From JALZAI01 sp038207565 (GTDB taxonomy: Bacteria; Actinomycetota; Actinomycetes; Mycobacteriales; Jatrophihabitantaceae): a DNA stretch of 64,000 nt. Every line of letters begins with the position of its first letter. Positions within the stretch are counted from its first letter, which is position 1. The notes under the pieces were generated by a model. That model was not told where the DNA came from and did not search any database. It saw only the letters and a program-made list of their open reading frames with translations. Both the position numbers and the translations under genes were made by a program. Shown here piece after piece: positions 51,857 through 62,009 of this stretch. The stretch covers positions 62,001 to 126,000 of the forward strand of contig JBBQZQ010000001.1 of the NCBI GenBank assembly GCA_038207565.1. Direction: 5' to 3'.

Positions 51857-54211
51857 GTGATGGTCGGCGCAGCGATCGAGACGCAGCACCGCACAACAGT
51901 GCACCGAGCCCGTCGCCGCGTCGTCGTCGAGGGCGTCGTCCAGGGCGTGGGTTTTCGCCCCTTCGTGTACGCACTGGCCGGTGAACTGGGATTGTCCGGC
52001 TCGGTGTGCAACACCGGGTCGGGAGTCCTGATCGAGGTCGAGGGCGCCGGCGCCGCGCTCGAATCCTTCGAGACGCGGCTTGGCACCGACGCCCCGCCGC
52101 TCGCGCGCATCGAGTGCATCGCCGCCGATGACATCGCGTGTGTCGGCGGCACCGGCTTCACCATCGCCGAAACACGCGACCCGAACGATCCGAACGTGCG
52201 CACCCTGGTGTCGCCCGACATCGCGACCTGCCCGGACTGCCTGGCCGAGCTGACGAACCCGTCCGACCGGCGCTTCCGCCATGCCTTCATCAGCTGCACA
52301 AACTGCGGCCCACGCTTCACCATCGTCCGCGACCTGCCCTACGACCGGCCGGCCACCACCATGGCCGACCTCCCGCTCTGCGAGCGCTGCGTCGCCGAGT
52401 ACACCGACCCGTCCGACCGGCGCTTTCACGCGCAGACGGTTGCCTGCCCGGAGTGCGGACCGACGCTGACCCTGCACCGTCCGGCAATGCCGGACGTCAC
52501 CGGTGACCAGGCGATCACCGAAGCGCGTCGCGCGCTGCGCGACGGCGCTGTGGTGGCCGTGAAGGGGCTCGGCGGCTACCACCTCGCCTGCGACGCCACC
52601 GACGCTGCCGCGGTGGCGTCGCTGCGCAAGCGCAAGGACCGCGGCGACAAGCCGTTCGCGGTGATGGTCGCCGATGTTGCCACAGCCGAATCGATCGCCA
52701 TCCTGTCCGCGCAGGAGCGGGAACTGCTGAGCGATCCGCGGCGTCCCGTCGTCCTGCTGGCCAAGCGCGCGCCCAGCGTCGTGGTCGAGGAGGTCGCACC
52801 GGAGCACCCCGACCTCGGCGTGATGCTCGCGTACACGCCGCTGCACCACCTGTTGCTCGGGGTTGCGGATGCAGCCCCGGGGCCGCGTGTGCTCGTGATG
52901 ACCAGCGGCAACCTCTCCGGCGAACCCATCGTCACCGGCGACGCGGCGGCCCGGACGAAACTCGCGCCGCTCGCCGATGCGTGGCTGGGTCACGACCGAC
53001 CGATCCAGGTGCCGTGCGACGACTCGGTGATCCGGGTGGTCGGCGGCGCCGAGCTGCCCGTACGCCGCTCGCGCGGGTATGCACCGCTGCCGATCGCGCT
53101 GCCGGTTGCGTTGCGGCCCGCACTCGCGGTGGGCGGGGACGTGAAGAACACATTCTGCGTCGGCGAAGACCGCTATGCGTGGCTCTCGGCGCATGTCGGC
53201 GACATGGACGATCTCGCCACGCTGCAGGCGTTCGAGTCCGCGACCGCCCACCTCGCGATGCTCACCAGGGTGCGCCCGGAGCTTGTCGTGGCCGACCGGC
53301 ACCCGTCCTACCGCAGTGCGGCCTGGGCGCGGGCGAGCGGGCTGCCGATGCGCACCGTGCAGCATCACCATGCGCACATCGCCGCGGCGCTCGCCGAGAA
53401 CGGTATCGAGGACCGATCTCGCGTCATCGGCTTCGCCTTCGACGGCACGGGGTACGGCGACGACGGTGCCGTGTGGGGCGGCGAAGTGCTGCTCGCGGAC
53501 TACGACGATTTCGAGCGTGCGGCCCACCTGCGTTATGTGCCGCTGCTCGGCGGAGACGCGGGCGTGCGCAACCCGTGGCGGATGGCGCTCGCGCACCTGC
53601 GGGCAGCGGGTGTCGACTGGGACGAGCGGCTGCCGTGCGTCGCGGCGGGTTCGGCGGTGGAGCGTCGCGTGCTCGCGCGCCAGCTCGACAGCGGCTTCGG
53701 GTGTACGCCGACCTCCAGCATGGGACGGCTGTTCGATGCGATGTCGTCCCTGGCGGGTGTCTGCCATCGCGTCGACTACGAGGCAGAAGCGGCGATGCGT
53801 TTCGAGGAACTGGCCCGCGGCGCGATCGAGGGCTGTGGCCGCCCGTACAGCTTCGGCGCCGACATGGACGCCGCACCGGTGATCGCGGCGGCAGCGGCGG
53901 ACGTGCTCGACGGTGTTACCGCCGGTGTCATCGCCGCCCGGTTCCATCTCGCGGTCGCCGATCTGGTGGTGACGCAGGCCGAACTCACCCGCGAACGCAC
54001 GGGGCTCGAAACGGTTGCGCTCTCCGGAGGGGTGTTCCTCAACGCGTTGCTCACGACGCTCTGTGCGGATCGCCTGCCACGAACCGGTTTCCGCGTTCTG
54101 CGGCACCGGCTCGTCCCGCCCAGTGACGCAGGCCTCGCGCTCGGCCAGCTCGCGATCGCCGCCCGAACGACATCGACCGACGACAGCTCTAGGAGGACGC
54201 GATGTGTCTAG
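51857..54211 (+). CDS. hypF: Carbamoyltransferase HypF
   Basis: The 784-residue enzyme makes thiocyanate from carbamoyl phosphate for the cyanide ligands. It has an acylphosphatase domain (V-V-Q-G-V-G-F-R-P-F-V-Y near 30), two zinc fingers with paired C-x2-C motifs (D-I-A-T-C-P-D-C and T-N-C-G-P-R-F, then C-E-R-C and C-P-E-C-G-P-T-L), a YrdC-like domain (K-G-L-G-G-Y-H-L-A-C-D-A-T), and a Kae1-like domain with Q-H-H-H-A-H-I-A-A. ATG 51860 is an alternative start. Its end overlaps hypC by ten bases. Confidence 0.96.
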   Translation: MMVGAAIETQHRTTVHRARRRVVVEGVVQGVGFRPFVYALAGELGLSGSVCNTGSGVLIEVEGAGAALESFETRLGTDAPPLARIECIAADDIACVGGTGFTIAETRDPNDPNVRTLVSPDIATCPDCLAELTNPSDRRFRHAFISCTNCGPRFTIVRDLPYDRPATTMADLPLCERCVAEYTDPSDRRFHAQTVACPECGPTLTLHRPAMPDVTGDQAITEARRALRDGAVVAVKGLGGYHLACDATDAAAVASLRKRKDRGDKPFAVMVADVATAESIAILSAQERELLSDPRRPVVLLAKRAPSVVVEEVAPEHPDLGVMLAYTPLHHLLLGVADAAPGPRVLVMTSGNLSGEPIVTGDAAARTKLAPLADAWLGHDRPIQVPCDDSVIRVVGGAELPVRRSRGYAPLPIALPVALRPALAVGGDVKNTFCVGEDRYAWLSAHVGDMDDLATLQAFESATAHLAMLTRVRPELVVADRHPSYRSAAWARASGLPMRTVQHHHAHIAAALAENGIEDRSRVIGFAFDGTGYGDDGAVWGGEVLLADYDDFERAAHLRYVPLLGGDAGVRNPWRMALAHLRAAGVDWDERLPCVAAGSAVERRVLARQLDSGFGCTPTSSMGRLFDAMSSLAGVCHRVDYEAEAAMRFEELARGAIEGCGRPYSFGADMDAAPVIAAAAADVLDGVTAGVIAARFHLAVADLVVTQAELTRERTGLETVALSGGVFLNALLTTLCADRLPRTGFRVLRHRLVPPSDAGLALGQLAIAARTTSTDDSSRRTRCV

Positions 54212-54488
54212 CAGTTCCGGGCAGAGTGCAGAAGATCTGGGAGATCGACCAGACCCTCATGGCCACCGTCGACTTCGGCGGGGTGGAGAAGGAGGTGTGC
54301 CTCGAGTTCGTCCCTGACGTGCAGGTCGGCGAGTACACGATCGTCCACGTCGGTTTCGCGCTGCAACGCCTGGACGAACAATCGGCGATGGAGACGCTGG
54401 CCCTGTTCGGAGAACTGGGCGAGTTGGACAAGGAGTTCGGCGATCCGTGGGCGCAGGCAGCGGCCCAAGCAGGCGAGGAGGCACCGCG

Positions 54489-54492
<4 letters not shown>
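54202..54492 (+). CDS. hypC: HypC family chaperone, second copy
   Basis: The 96-residue protein begins M-C-L-A-V-P-G, with Cys2 as the iron ligand, and has the OB-fold strand Y-T-I-V-H-V-G-F-A-L. AGGAGG upstream is a strong RBS although its start overlaps hypF. It continues into hypD by a 4-bp overlap. Standing in front of hypD, it is probably the HypC that forms the HypCD complex. Confidence 0.94.
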
Positions 54493-55596
<1,104 letters not shown>

Positions 55597-55604
<8 letters not shown>

Positions 55605-56670
55605 CAGCCCGGCGCTGGACGATGCGCTCGACTTCGAGGGCTGGACGTGCCCGGTCCCCTTGCGCGACAGCCCGACCGTCGTCATGGGACACGGCGGTGG
55701 AGGCCAGTTGTCCGCCGAACTGATCGAGAATCTGTTTGTGCCGGCATTCGGCGCGTCACCGAGCGGCCTCGCCGACTCTGCCGTTGTCGAGATGGGCGGC
55801 GCGCGGATCGCCTTCTCCACCGACACATTCGTGGTGCGGCCACTGTTCTTCCCCGGCGGGTCGATCGGCGACCTCGCGGTGAACGGGACCGTGAACGACA
55901 TCGCGATGAGCGGAGCCGTCCCCGCGTACCTGTCGTGCGGGTTCGTGCTCGAGGAGGGGACGGACGTCGCGCTGATCGGTCGGGTGGCGCACGACATGGG
56001 CCGGGCCGCGAGGGCGGCCGGTGTCGCTGTCGTGACCGGCGACACGAAGGTTGTCGATGCCGGGCACGGCGACGGTGTCTACGTCAACACCGCCGGCATC
56101 GGCTTGGTGCCCGACGGTGTCGACATCGCGCCCGATCGCGCACGTCCGGGGGACGTCGTGATCGTGAGCGGTGAGATCGGCGTGCACGGGATCGCCGTCA
56201 TGAGCGTGCGCGAGGGACTGGAGTTCGGTGCGCAGATCGTCAGCGACACCGCGCCATTGCACACGCTGGTCGCGGCCATGCTGCGCGCGACGACGGATGT
56301 GCGGGTACTGCGGGACCCGACCCGCGGTGGGCTGGCAACTTCGCTCAACGAGATCGCGAAGTCCTCCGGCGTCGGGGTCCGGCTCACCGAACGATCCATC
56401 CCGATCCCGCCCGACGTCGGCAACGCGTGTTCGATGCTCGGGCTCGACCCGATGTATGTCGCCAACGAGGGCAAGCTCGTCGCGTTCGTGCCGCGCGAGC
56501 ACGCGGAAGCGGTCCTGGCGGCAATGCGGGCGCACCCGCTCGGGACACAGGCCGCGATCATCGGTGAATGCGTCGAGGACCATCGCGGCATGGTGGTGGC
56601 CACGACGAGCTTCGGCGCGACACGCGTTGTCGACATTCCGCTGGGTGAACAACTGCCACGCATCTGTTGA
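55597..56670 (+). CDS. hypE: Carbamoyl dehydratase HypE
   Basis: The 357-residue enzyme dehydrates the carbamoyl group on its C-terminal Cys to a cyano group. The N-terminal G-H-G-G-G-G-Q-L-S-A-E-L-I loop and the PurM-like ATP site (D-P-T-R-G-G-L-A-T-S-L-N-E) are present, and the protein ends L-P-R-I-C, so the thiocarboxamide-bearing Cys357 is the very last residue as required. The start is TTG 55597, which overlaps hypD by eight bases. It is the last gene of the operon. Confidence 0.96.
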
Positions 56671-56729
56671 CGCAGCACAATCTGCTCGGACCTCTCTGAA
56701 CCGAGGCGTTGTTGGGCTAGCTTTGAGGG

Positions 56730-56768
56730 ATCGGGCCGAGCCGCGCGCAGCGTTGCGTGCGGCCCGGT
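56730..56768 (+). terminator. Hairpin after hypE
   Basis: CGGGCCG (56732-56738) pairs with CGGCCCG (56760-56766), with an inner partial stem CGCGCA/TGCGTG. It lies about 60 bp past hypE in the 189-bp gap before the antiporter gene. It is a plausible operon terminator without a T-tract. Confidence 0.4.
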
Positions 56769-56859
56769 CCGATTGCGCGGAGCCCGACCTTCGCTAGGGT
56801 CGAACGCGGTGCGCCGGGAAGTCTGGTCGGCAACGACTTCCGCCTGCCCACGGAGACCC

Positions 56860-58320
56860 ATGAACGAAGCGCGCCATTTCGCCCTGATCGTGCTGCTCTC
56901 GGCCGCGGTCGTGCTCGTCGCCGTCCTGTCCAACCGGCTCACCGAGCGGCTGAAGGTCCCCGTTCCGCTGCTCGTGCTGGTCGCCTCGGCGATCGCGGTG
57001 AAGGTCGTACCGCAGCTGCACGCGCCGCCCGGCCATGCCGTCGAGAACATCCTCACCGTTGCCCTCGTCTGCATCCTGTTCGACGGCGGGATGCACATCG
57101 GGCTCCGCCGGTTCCGTTCGGCGGCCGGCCCGATCGCCGTCGTCGGCGTGCTCGGCACATTCCTCACCACGGCGGGCGCGGCCGTCCTGCTGCACTACGC
57201 GTTCGGCCTGGACTGGTTCGTCGCGCTGCTCGTCGCCACCGCGATCGCGCCGACCGACCCGGCGGTCGTGTTCTCGGTCCTCGGGCCACGAGAGATCGCG
57301 GGACGCAGCGGCACGATCCTGGAGGGTGAGTCAGGAGCCAACGACCCGGTCGCCATCGCGCTCATGGCAAGCCTGCTTGCCGCGGGCGGACTCAGCGTCG
57401 GCGCGTTCGGAGACGTCGGTCTTCAGTTCCTGCTCCAGATGGCCGTGGGTGCGCTGGTAGGTGTGCTCGGTGGGCGCGCGCTACTGGTGTTCATGCGCCG
57501 GGTCAGCCTGCCCGGTGAGGGCTTGTACCCGCTGCGGACTCTCGCGTGCGCACTGCTTCTCTTCGGCGCCGCGACCTTGCTGCACGGGTCCGGATTTCTC
57601 GCGGTCTTCGTGGCCGCGATCATCCTCGGTGACGAACGAGCGCCCTACAAGCACGAGATCGAACGCTTTCATTCGGCGCTCGCGAGCCTGGCCGAGATCG
57701 TCGCGTTCGTTGCGCTCGGGCTGACGGTCGACCTGTCGGTGCTGTCGCGCGCCAATGTCTGGATTCCGGGTCTCGTGCTGGCCGTCGTTGTGGCATTCGT
57801 GATCCGCCCGCTGTTCGTGGGGCTGTGCCTGGTCCCTGCGCGGCTACGGGGCAACGAGAACGCGTTCGTGTTGTTCGCCGGACTCAAGGGCGCGGTGCCG
57901 TTGCTTCTCGGCGAGTTGATCGTGATCGCGCACGTGCCGGACGGCGATCGGCTGTTCGGCATCGTGGTCGTCGTAGTGGTGTTCTCAGTGCTGGTCCAGG
58001 GCAGTCTGACGCCAACCGCTGCACACCTGCTCAAGGTGCCGATGCATCCGATCGAACCCGAACCGTGGGCGCTCGGGGTGCGGTTGCGCGACGAGCCGGA
58101 GGGTGTGTACCGCTACACGATCGGGAAGGGCGCGCCCGCGGACGGCCGCACGATCAGCGATCTCACCGAACTTCCCGAGCAGTCCTGGATCAGCTTCGTG
58201 GTCCGGGAGCGCGGTTTGGTGATGGTACGCGGCACGACGAAGCTGCATGCCGGGGACGAGGTGCTCGTGCTCGGTGAGAAGGAGTGCGACGAGCAGATGC
58301 GAGCGGTGTTCGAAGGGTAG
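56860..58320 (+). CDS. Potassium/proton antiporter (CPA1-type with TrkA-C domain)
   Basis: The 486-residue membrane protein has twelve or so helices with the conserved A-T-A-I-A-P-T-D-P-A-V-V and G-E-S-G-A-N-D-P-V-A-I motifs of CPA-family cation/H+ antiporters (about residues 120-160), and a C-terminal cytosolic RCK_C/TrkA-C domain (about 420-486; W-I-S-F-V-V-R-E-R-G-L-V). It should export K+ (or Na+) in exchange for H+. CGGAGA precedes the ATG at 56860. There is no reason to link it to the hydrogenase apart from adjacency. Confidence 0.87.
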   Translation: MNEARHFALIVLLSAAVVLVAVLSNRLTERLKVPVPLLVLVASAIAVKVVPQLHAPPGHAVENILTVALVCILFDGGMHIGLRRFRSAAGPIAVVGVLGTFLTTAGAAVLLHYAFGLDWFVALLVATAIAPTDPAVVFSVLGPREIAGRSGTILEGESGANDPVAIALMASLLAAGGLSVGAFGDVGLQFLLQMAVGALVGVLGGRALLVFMRRVSLPGEGLYPLRTLACALLLFGAATLLHGSGFLAVFVAAIILGDERAPYKHEIERFHSALASLAEIVAFVALGLTVDLSVLSRANVWIPGLVLAVVVAFVIRPLFVGLCLVPARLRGNENAFVLFAGLKGAVPLLLGELIVIAHVPDGDRLFGIVVVVVVFSVLVQGSLTPTAAHLLKVPMHPIEPEPWALGVRLRDEPEGVYRYTIGKGAPADGRTISDLTELPEQSWISFVVRERGLVMVRGTTKLHAGDEVLVLGEKECDEQMRAVFEG

Positions 58321-58454
58321 CCGTCGCGTACCGGCCCGCCCGCACGGTTCCGAGCCGCGCGCACCGAGCGGTGATCAACTACCCGTGGGCATTCGCGCGC
58401 CACGCTGACGGGCTGATGATCACGGGTTGCGCAGCCACGCTGCGCATCGGGGCC

Positions 58455-59087
58455 TTAGCGGACGCCGTAGGGCCGGAACTGGATGCTGATGCGCGGTCCG
58501 GTCGGCCGGGTCGTCTTCGGGACGCAGTGCTCCCAGGTGCGCTGGCAGCTGCCGCCCATCACGAGCAGGTCGCCGTGCCCGACGTCGTGGCGCGCCTCGG
58601 TGCGGCCGCCACCGGCGGGACGCAGCAGCAACGGCCGCGGCGCGCCGACGGAAACGATCGCGACCATCGTGTCCTCGGTCGAGCTGCGCCCGATGCGATC
58701 ACCGTGCCAGGCCACGCTGTCGCGCCCGTCACGGTAGAGGCAGAGCCCCGCGGTGGCGAAGGTTTCACCGAGCTCGGGGCCGTAGTGAGCGTCCAGCGCC
58801 GCTTTGAGCTCGTCGAGCGCCGGATCGGGCAGCGGTTGCGTCTCGTCGTAGAAAGCGAGCAGGCGCGGAACGTCGACAACGCGCTCGTACATCTGGCGCC
58901 GCTCGGCCCGCCAGTCGACACCGTCGCGGAGCCGTTCGAACAGAGCGTCGGCGCCGCGCAACCAGCCGGGACACGTATCGATCCAGGCGCCGCCGCGCAA
59001 TGGCGTGCGGGTGACGGCACCGGCAAGTGGACCGGGCCCGATGTCGTCTGCGAGATCGAGCAGCGACGCCTGGAACGCGATCGTCAT
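58455..59087 (-). CDS. alkB: AlkB-type 2-oxoglutarate/Fe(II) dioxygenase
   Basis: The 210-residue protein repairs alkylated bases by oxidative demethylation. W-H-G-D-R-I-G-R supplies the iron ligands His and Asp, H in T-W-E-H-C-V-P-K is the third iron ligand, and R-I-S-I-Q-F-R holds the 2-oxoglutarate-binding Arg. ATG 59087 is preferred to an in-frame start six codons upstream. An AlkA-like glycosylase gene lies 3 kb away, on the other strand. Confidence 0.9.
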   Translation of the reverse strand: MTIAFQASLLDLADDIGPGPLAGAVTRTPLRGGAWIDTCPGWLRGADALFERLRDGVDWRAERRQMYERVVDVPRLLAFYDETQPLPDPALDELKAALDAHYGPELGETFATAGLCLYRDGRDSVAWHGDRIGRSSTEDTMVAIVSVGAPRPLLLRPAGGGRTEARHDVGHGDLLVMGGSCQRTWEHCVPKTTRPTGPRISIQFRPYGVR

Positions 59088-59238
59088 GCCCCCATCGTAG
59101 GTCACATTCGAACGTGTGCATTATTTTCCTGCTGGGATCGGGCCTGCGCATACCCGCCGCGGTCCGCCACGGGCGCCTAGACAAGCTCGAGATGGCAGTG
59201 CTCGGTCGTGCCGAGTGCGAAGAGGCCGGGCTGGCTGG

Positions 59239-59622
59239 TCACTCGCGTGGGCCCTCCAGCGCGACGCGGTAACCGTTCGGACTGCGCAGCAGCAGGCGCC
59301 GGTACGACCAGCCGGGCGCCGGGTCGTTGTGCTCGAGCTCGTAGCTGAGTTCGGCCTCGGTGCAGCGCGCCATGGCGGCGTCCACGTCCGTGACCCCGAT
59401 CTGGAAGGTGAGCACGCTTGCTGGGTCGAGCTCGCCCACGGTGGCCTCGATCCCGAAGTGCACGGAGTCTGAATCGGTGCCGAATGCGATGAAGTCCGGG
59501 TACTCGGGCCCCTCGTAGCTGACCGGCAGGCCGAGACTTTCGTAGAACGAGCGTTCCTTCGCGACATCGGACACCCGCAGTACGGGTGCGAGGCGGGTGA
59601 ACAGGCTGGACGGGTCGGTCAT
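59239..59622 (-). CDS. VOC family protein
   Basis: The 127-residue protein has the glyoxalase/bleomycin-resistance fold. F-T-R-L-A-P-V-L-R-V-S-D-V-A-K-E-R-S-F-Y opens the first module; the second has I-G-V-T-D-V-D-A-A-M and W-S-Y-R-R-L-L-L-R-S-P-N-G. The substrate is unknown. It faces leftward, with the AlkB gene further down on the same strand after a 151-bp gap, so linkage is weak. Confidence 0.84.
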   Translation of the reverse strand: MTDPSSLFTRLAPVLRVSDVAKERSFYESLGLPVSYEGPEYPDFIAFGTDSDSVHFGIEATVGELDPASVLTFQIGVTDVDAAMARCTEAELSYELEHNDPAPGWSYRRLLLRSPNGYRVALEGPRE

Positions 59623-59714
59623 GCACCCGATCCTCGCATCCGGGGTTTGGAGTCACGTCCGCGCGTTGCGGTCCGCGACCAGGGCCGGATAACCGGCTGC
59701 CTAAGCTCGGGGGC

Positions 59715-59957
59715 ATGAGCGAGCTACTCGACCCGCCGCTACACACTCTTGACGGAGCGCCGACCACCGTCGGGGCGTTGACGGCGGCCAGGAGCCCGGC
59801 ACACCGGAGGCGATCGCCGAATTCTGCTCGGCGACCTACGGCGTCACCTTCCCGATGACAGCGAAGGTGGACGCCAACGGTGCGGACCGAGACCCGCTGT
59901 ATGTGTTGCTCACCCAAACGCCGGACCCCGACGGCGTGACCGCCGTCCTCCCCTAAG
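59715..59957 (+). pseudogene. Glutathione peroxidase with internal deletion
   Basis: The start M-S-E-L-L-D-P-P-L-H-T-L-D-G (ATG 59715) is a normal N-terminus for the family, but near 59780 the frame jumps into the family's G-G-Q-E-P-G-T-P-E-A-I-A-E-F-C segment and continues with G-V-T-F-P-M-T-A-K-V-D-A-N-G and L-L-T-Q-T-P to a TAA at 59955-59957. About 40-50 residues, including the catalytic Cys region (V-N-V-A-S-x-C-G), are deleted, and the end (W-N-F-x-K-F) is missing. It cannot be an active peroxidase. Confidence 0.85.
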
Positions 59958-59983
59958 GTCTCGGCCATGACGGTGTCGCGCCC

Positions 59984-60472
59984 ATGACGCAGCGGCTGGA
60001 GGACGACACCGATCTGCTGATCGCCGCACTGCTGGTTGCCGACGGGCGAACCACGCTCAAGAACCTCGCCGAGGCCACCGGACTGTCGAAGTCCGCGGTG
60101 CAGGCACGGGTGCGGCGGATGGAGTCCGACGGGGTGATCCGCGGCTACCGCGCGGACGTCGACCCCGACGCCGTGGGGCTGCCGCTGGCCGCCGTCGTCT
60201 CGATCACGCCTCTCGATCCGGCGCACGAGTACGACATCCCTGACCGGCTGCGCGCTCTCGGCGAGATCGAATCCTGCCATTCGGTCGCCGGGGAGGACAG
60301 CTTCGTGCTGTTCGTCCGGGTCACCTCGCCGAGCGCCCTGGAGGAGCTGATCCGCGATATCCGCAAGCGTGCCAATGTCTCGACGCGAACAACGGTCGTC
60401 TTGCAGACCTTCTTCGAACGCCCCGCCACGCCGGCGCGTTCGTCGCAGGAAAATTTCCCGCGTCGCGGTTAG
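59984..60472 (+). CDS. Lrp/AsnC family regulator
   Basis: The 162-residue protein has an N-terminal helix-turn-helix (T-L-K-N-L-A-E-A-T-G-L-S-K-S-A-V-Q-A-R-V-R-R-M) and a RAM ligand domain (V-A-G-E-D-S-F-V-L-F-V-R-V). It lies 32 bp upstream of the lysine aminotransferase gene, the same order as in mycobacteria, where LrpA controls lat. The long C-terminal tail has a palindrome at DNA level (see 60448-60458) and may overlap the promoter of lat. Confidence 0.92.
   Translation: MTQRLEDDTDLLIAALLVADGRTTLKNLAEATGLSKSAVQARVRRMESDGVIRGYRADVDPDAVGLPLAAVVSITPLDPAHEYDIPDRLRALGEIESCHSVAGEDSFVLFVRVTSPSALEELIRDIRKRANVSTRTTVVLQTFFERPATPARSSQENFPRRG
60448..60458. promoter_or_regulatory. Palindrome in the regulator-lat junction
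   Basis: GGAAAATTTCC is a perfect inverted repeat about 47 bp before the lat start, and a related GGAAATAGTCC element follows at about 60479. Lrp proteins bind AT-rich symmetric sites like these, so it is a candidate autoregulatory and lat operator. It lies inside the last codons of the regulator gene. Confidence 0.5.
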
Positions 60473-60504
60473 ACGACAGGAAATAGTCCGGTTAGAATCG
60501 GGGC

Positions 60505-61824
60505 ATGACGATGACGCGCTTCGATATCGCCCCCACCGAAGTCCACGGCGCCATCGCCCGGCACATGCTCGCCGACGGCTACGACCTGGTTCTGGACCTC
60601 GACCGGTCCCAGGGTTCGACCCTGGTCGACGCCCGCGACGGCTCGACCTATCTCGACCTGTTCACGTTCTTCGCCTCGTCCGCGCTGGGCATGAATCACC
60701 CCGATCTTGCCGGTGACGCGGAATTCGTCGACGAGATCGGACGTGCGGCGCTCAACAAGCCGAGCAATTCCGACATCTACACCGTCCCGATGGCCCGCTT
60801 CGTCGAGACCTTCGCCCGGGTGCTCGGGGATCCGGCACTGCCGCACCTGTTCTTCATCGACGGCGGCGGTTTGGCCGTCGAGAACGCGCTCAAGGTGGCC
60901 TTCGATTGGAAGAGCCGCTGGAACGAGGCGCACGGCATCGACTCTGCGCTGGGAACTAGGGTCCTGCACCTCGAGAAGGCGTTCCACGGCCGCACCGGCT
61001 ACACGATGTCGCTGACGAACACCGACCCGAATAAGGTCGCGCGATTCCCGAAGTTCGACTGGCCGCGCATCCCGTCACCCTCGATCAACGGCACGGACGA
61101 CGTCGAGGCGGCGGAGGCGGTCGCCGTCGCCGCGGCCCGCGCCGCGTTTGAGGCGAACCCGCACGACATCGCCTGCTTCATCGCCGAGCCGATCCAGGGT
61201 GAGGGCGGCGACAACCACTTCCGGCCCGAGTTCCTGCAGGCCATGCAGGCGCTCTGCCGGGAGTTCGACGCATTGTTCGTCATGGACGAGGTGCAAACCG
61301 GAGTCGGGATGACCGGCACCGCATGGGCCTACCAGCAGCTGGGCGTGCAGCCCGACGTCGTCGCCTTCGGCAAGAAGGCTCAGGTCTGCGGCGTGATGGC
61401 CGGCGGTCGGGTCGACGAGGTGCCGGCCAACGTGTTCGCGGTGTCGTCCCGCCTGAACTCCACCTGGGGCGGCAACCTCACCGACATGGTCCGGGCGCGG
61501 CGGATCCTCGAGGTCATCGAGTCCGACTTCCTGATCGCGCGGGCCGGCTCGGTCGGGCGGCACCTGCTCGAATCACTGCGCGCGCTCGCCGCGAAATGCC
61601 CGGTCGTCTCCGAGGTGCGCGGGCGCGGATTGATGTGCGCGTTCACGCTGCCCAGCCCGGAGCTGCGCGACGAGGTCGTGCACCGGTTGCGGGAGGACGA
61701 GCGGGTGCTCGTGCTCGGCTGTGGCACGTCGAGCCTGCGCGTCCGCCCGGCGCTCACGGTCGAGATCGTCGAGCTCGACCGCGGTGTGGCGGCGATCGGG
61801 CGGGTGCTCGCCGCGTTGTGCTGA
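60505..61824 (+). CDS. lat: L-lysine 6-transaminase
   Basis: The 439-residue PLP enzyme moves the epsilon-amino group of lysine to 2-oxoglutarate. Key features are F-T-F-F-A-S-S-A-L-G-M-N-H-P at the N-terminus, K-A-F-H-G-R-T-G-Y for the active-site environment, E-P-I-Q-G-E-G-G and F-V-M-D-E-V-Q-T-G-V-G for the cofactor-binding Asp, and A-F-G-K-K-A-Q with the PLP-binding Lys. The match to the mycobacterial Lat type is strong. It lies 32 bp after the Lrp gene and is probably induced in stationary phase. Confidence 0.93.
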   Translation: MTMTRFDIAPTEVHGAIARHMLADGYDLVLDLDRSQGSTLVDARDGSTYLDLFTFFASSALGMNHPDLAGDAEFVDEIGRAALNKPSNSDIYTVPMARFVETFARVLGDPALPHLFFIDGGGLAVENALKVAFDWKSRWNEAHGIDSALGTRVLHLEKAFHGRTGYTMSLTNTDPNKVARFPKFDWPRIPSPSINGTDDVEAAEAVAVAAARAAFEANPHDIACFIAEPIQGEGGDNHFRPEFLQAMQALCREFDALFVMDEVQTGVGMTGTAWAYQQLGVQPDVVAFGKKAQVCGVMAGGRVDEVPANVFAVSSRLNSTWGGNLTDMVRARRILEVIESDFLIARAGSVGRHLLESLRALAAKCPVVSEVRGRGLMCAFTLPSPELRDEVVHRLREDERVLVLGCGTSSLRVRPALTVEIVELDRGVAAIGRVLAALC

Positions 61825-62009
61825 TGGCGTGAACCAGCGCGAGTTGCGGGCGGTTCGCCGCACGCCTGGCAGCCGGCTACGCACGTGATGTCCCCGCGTC
61901 CTCGACGCTGGTCGTGCCTCCTTGGCCCCGTAGCAGGGCTACACGCCGCGCGCCACCCTGCTCAGGGGCCAAGGGCGGCGTTGTCGTAGGTGCGGTGGAC
62001 CATCTCGCC

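Noticed and set aside
56671..56859. Hydrogenase-linked small gene in the hypE-antiporter gap
   Set aside because: No frame with a start, RBS and plausible composition was found; only a weak hairpin.
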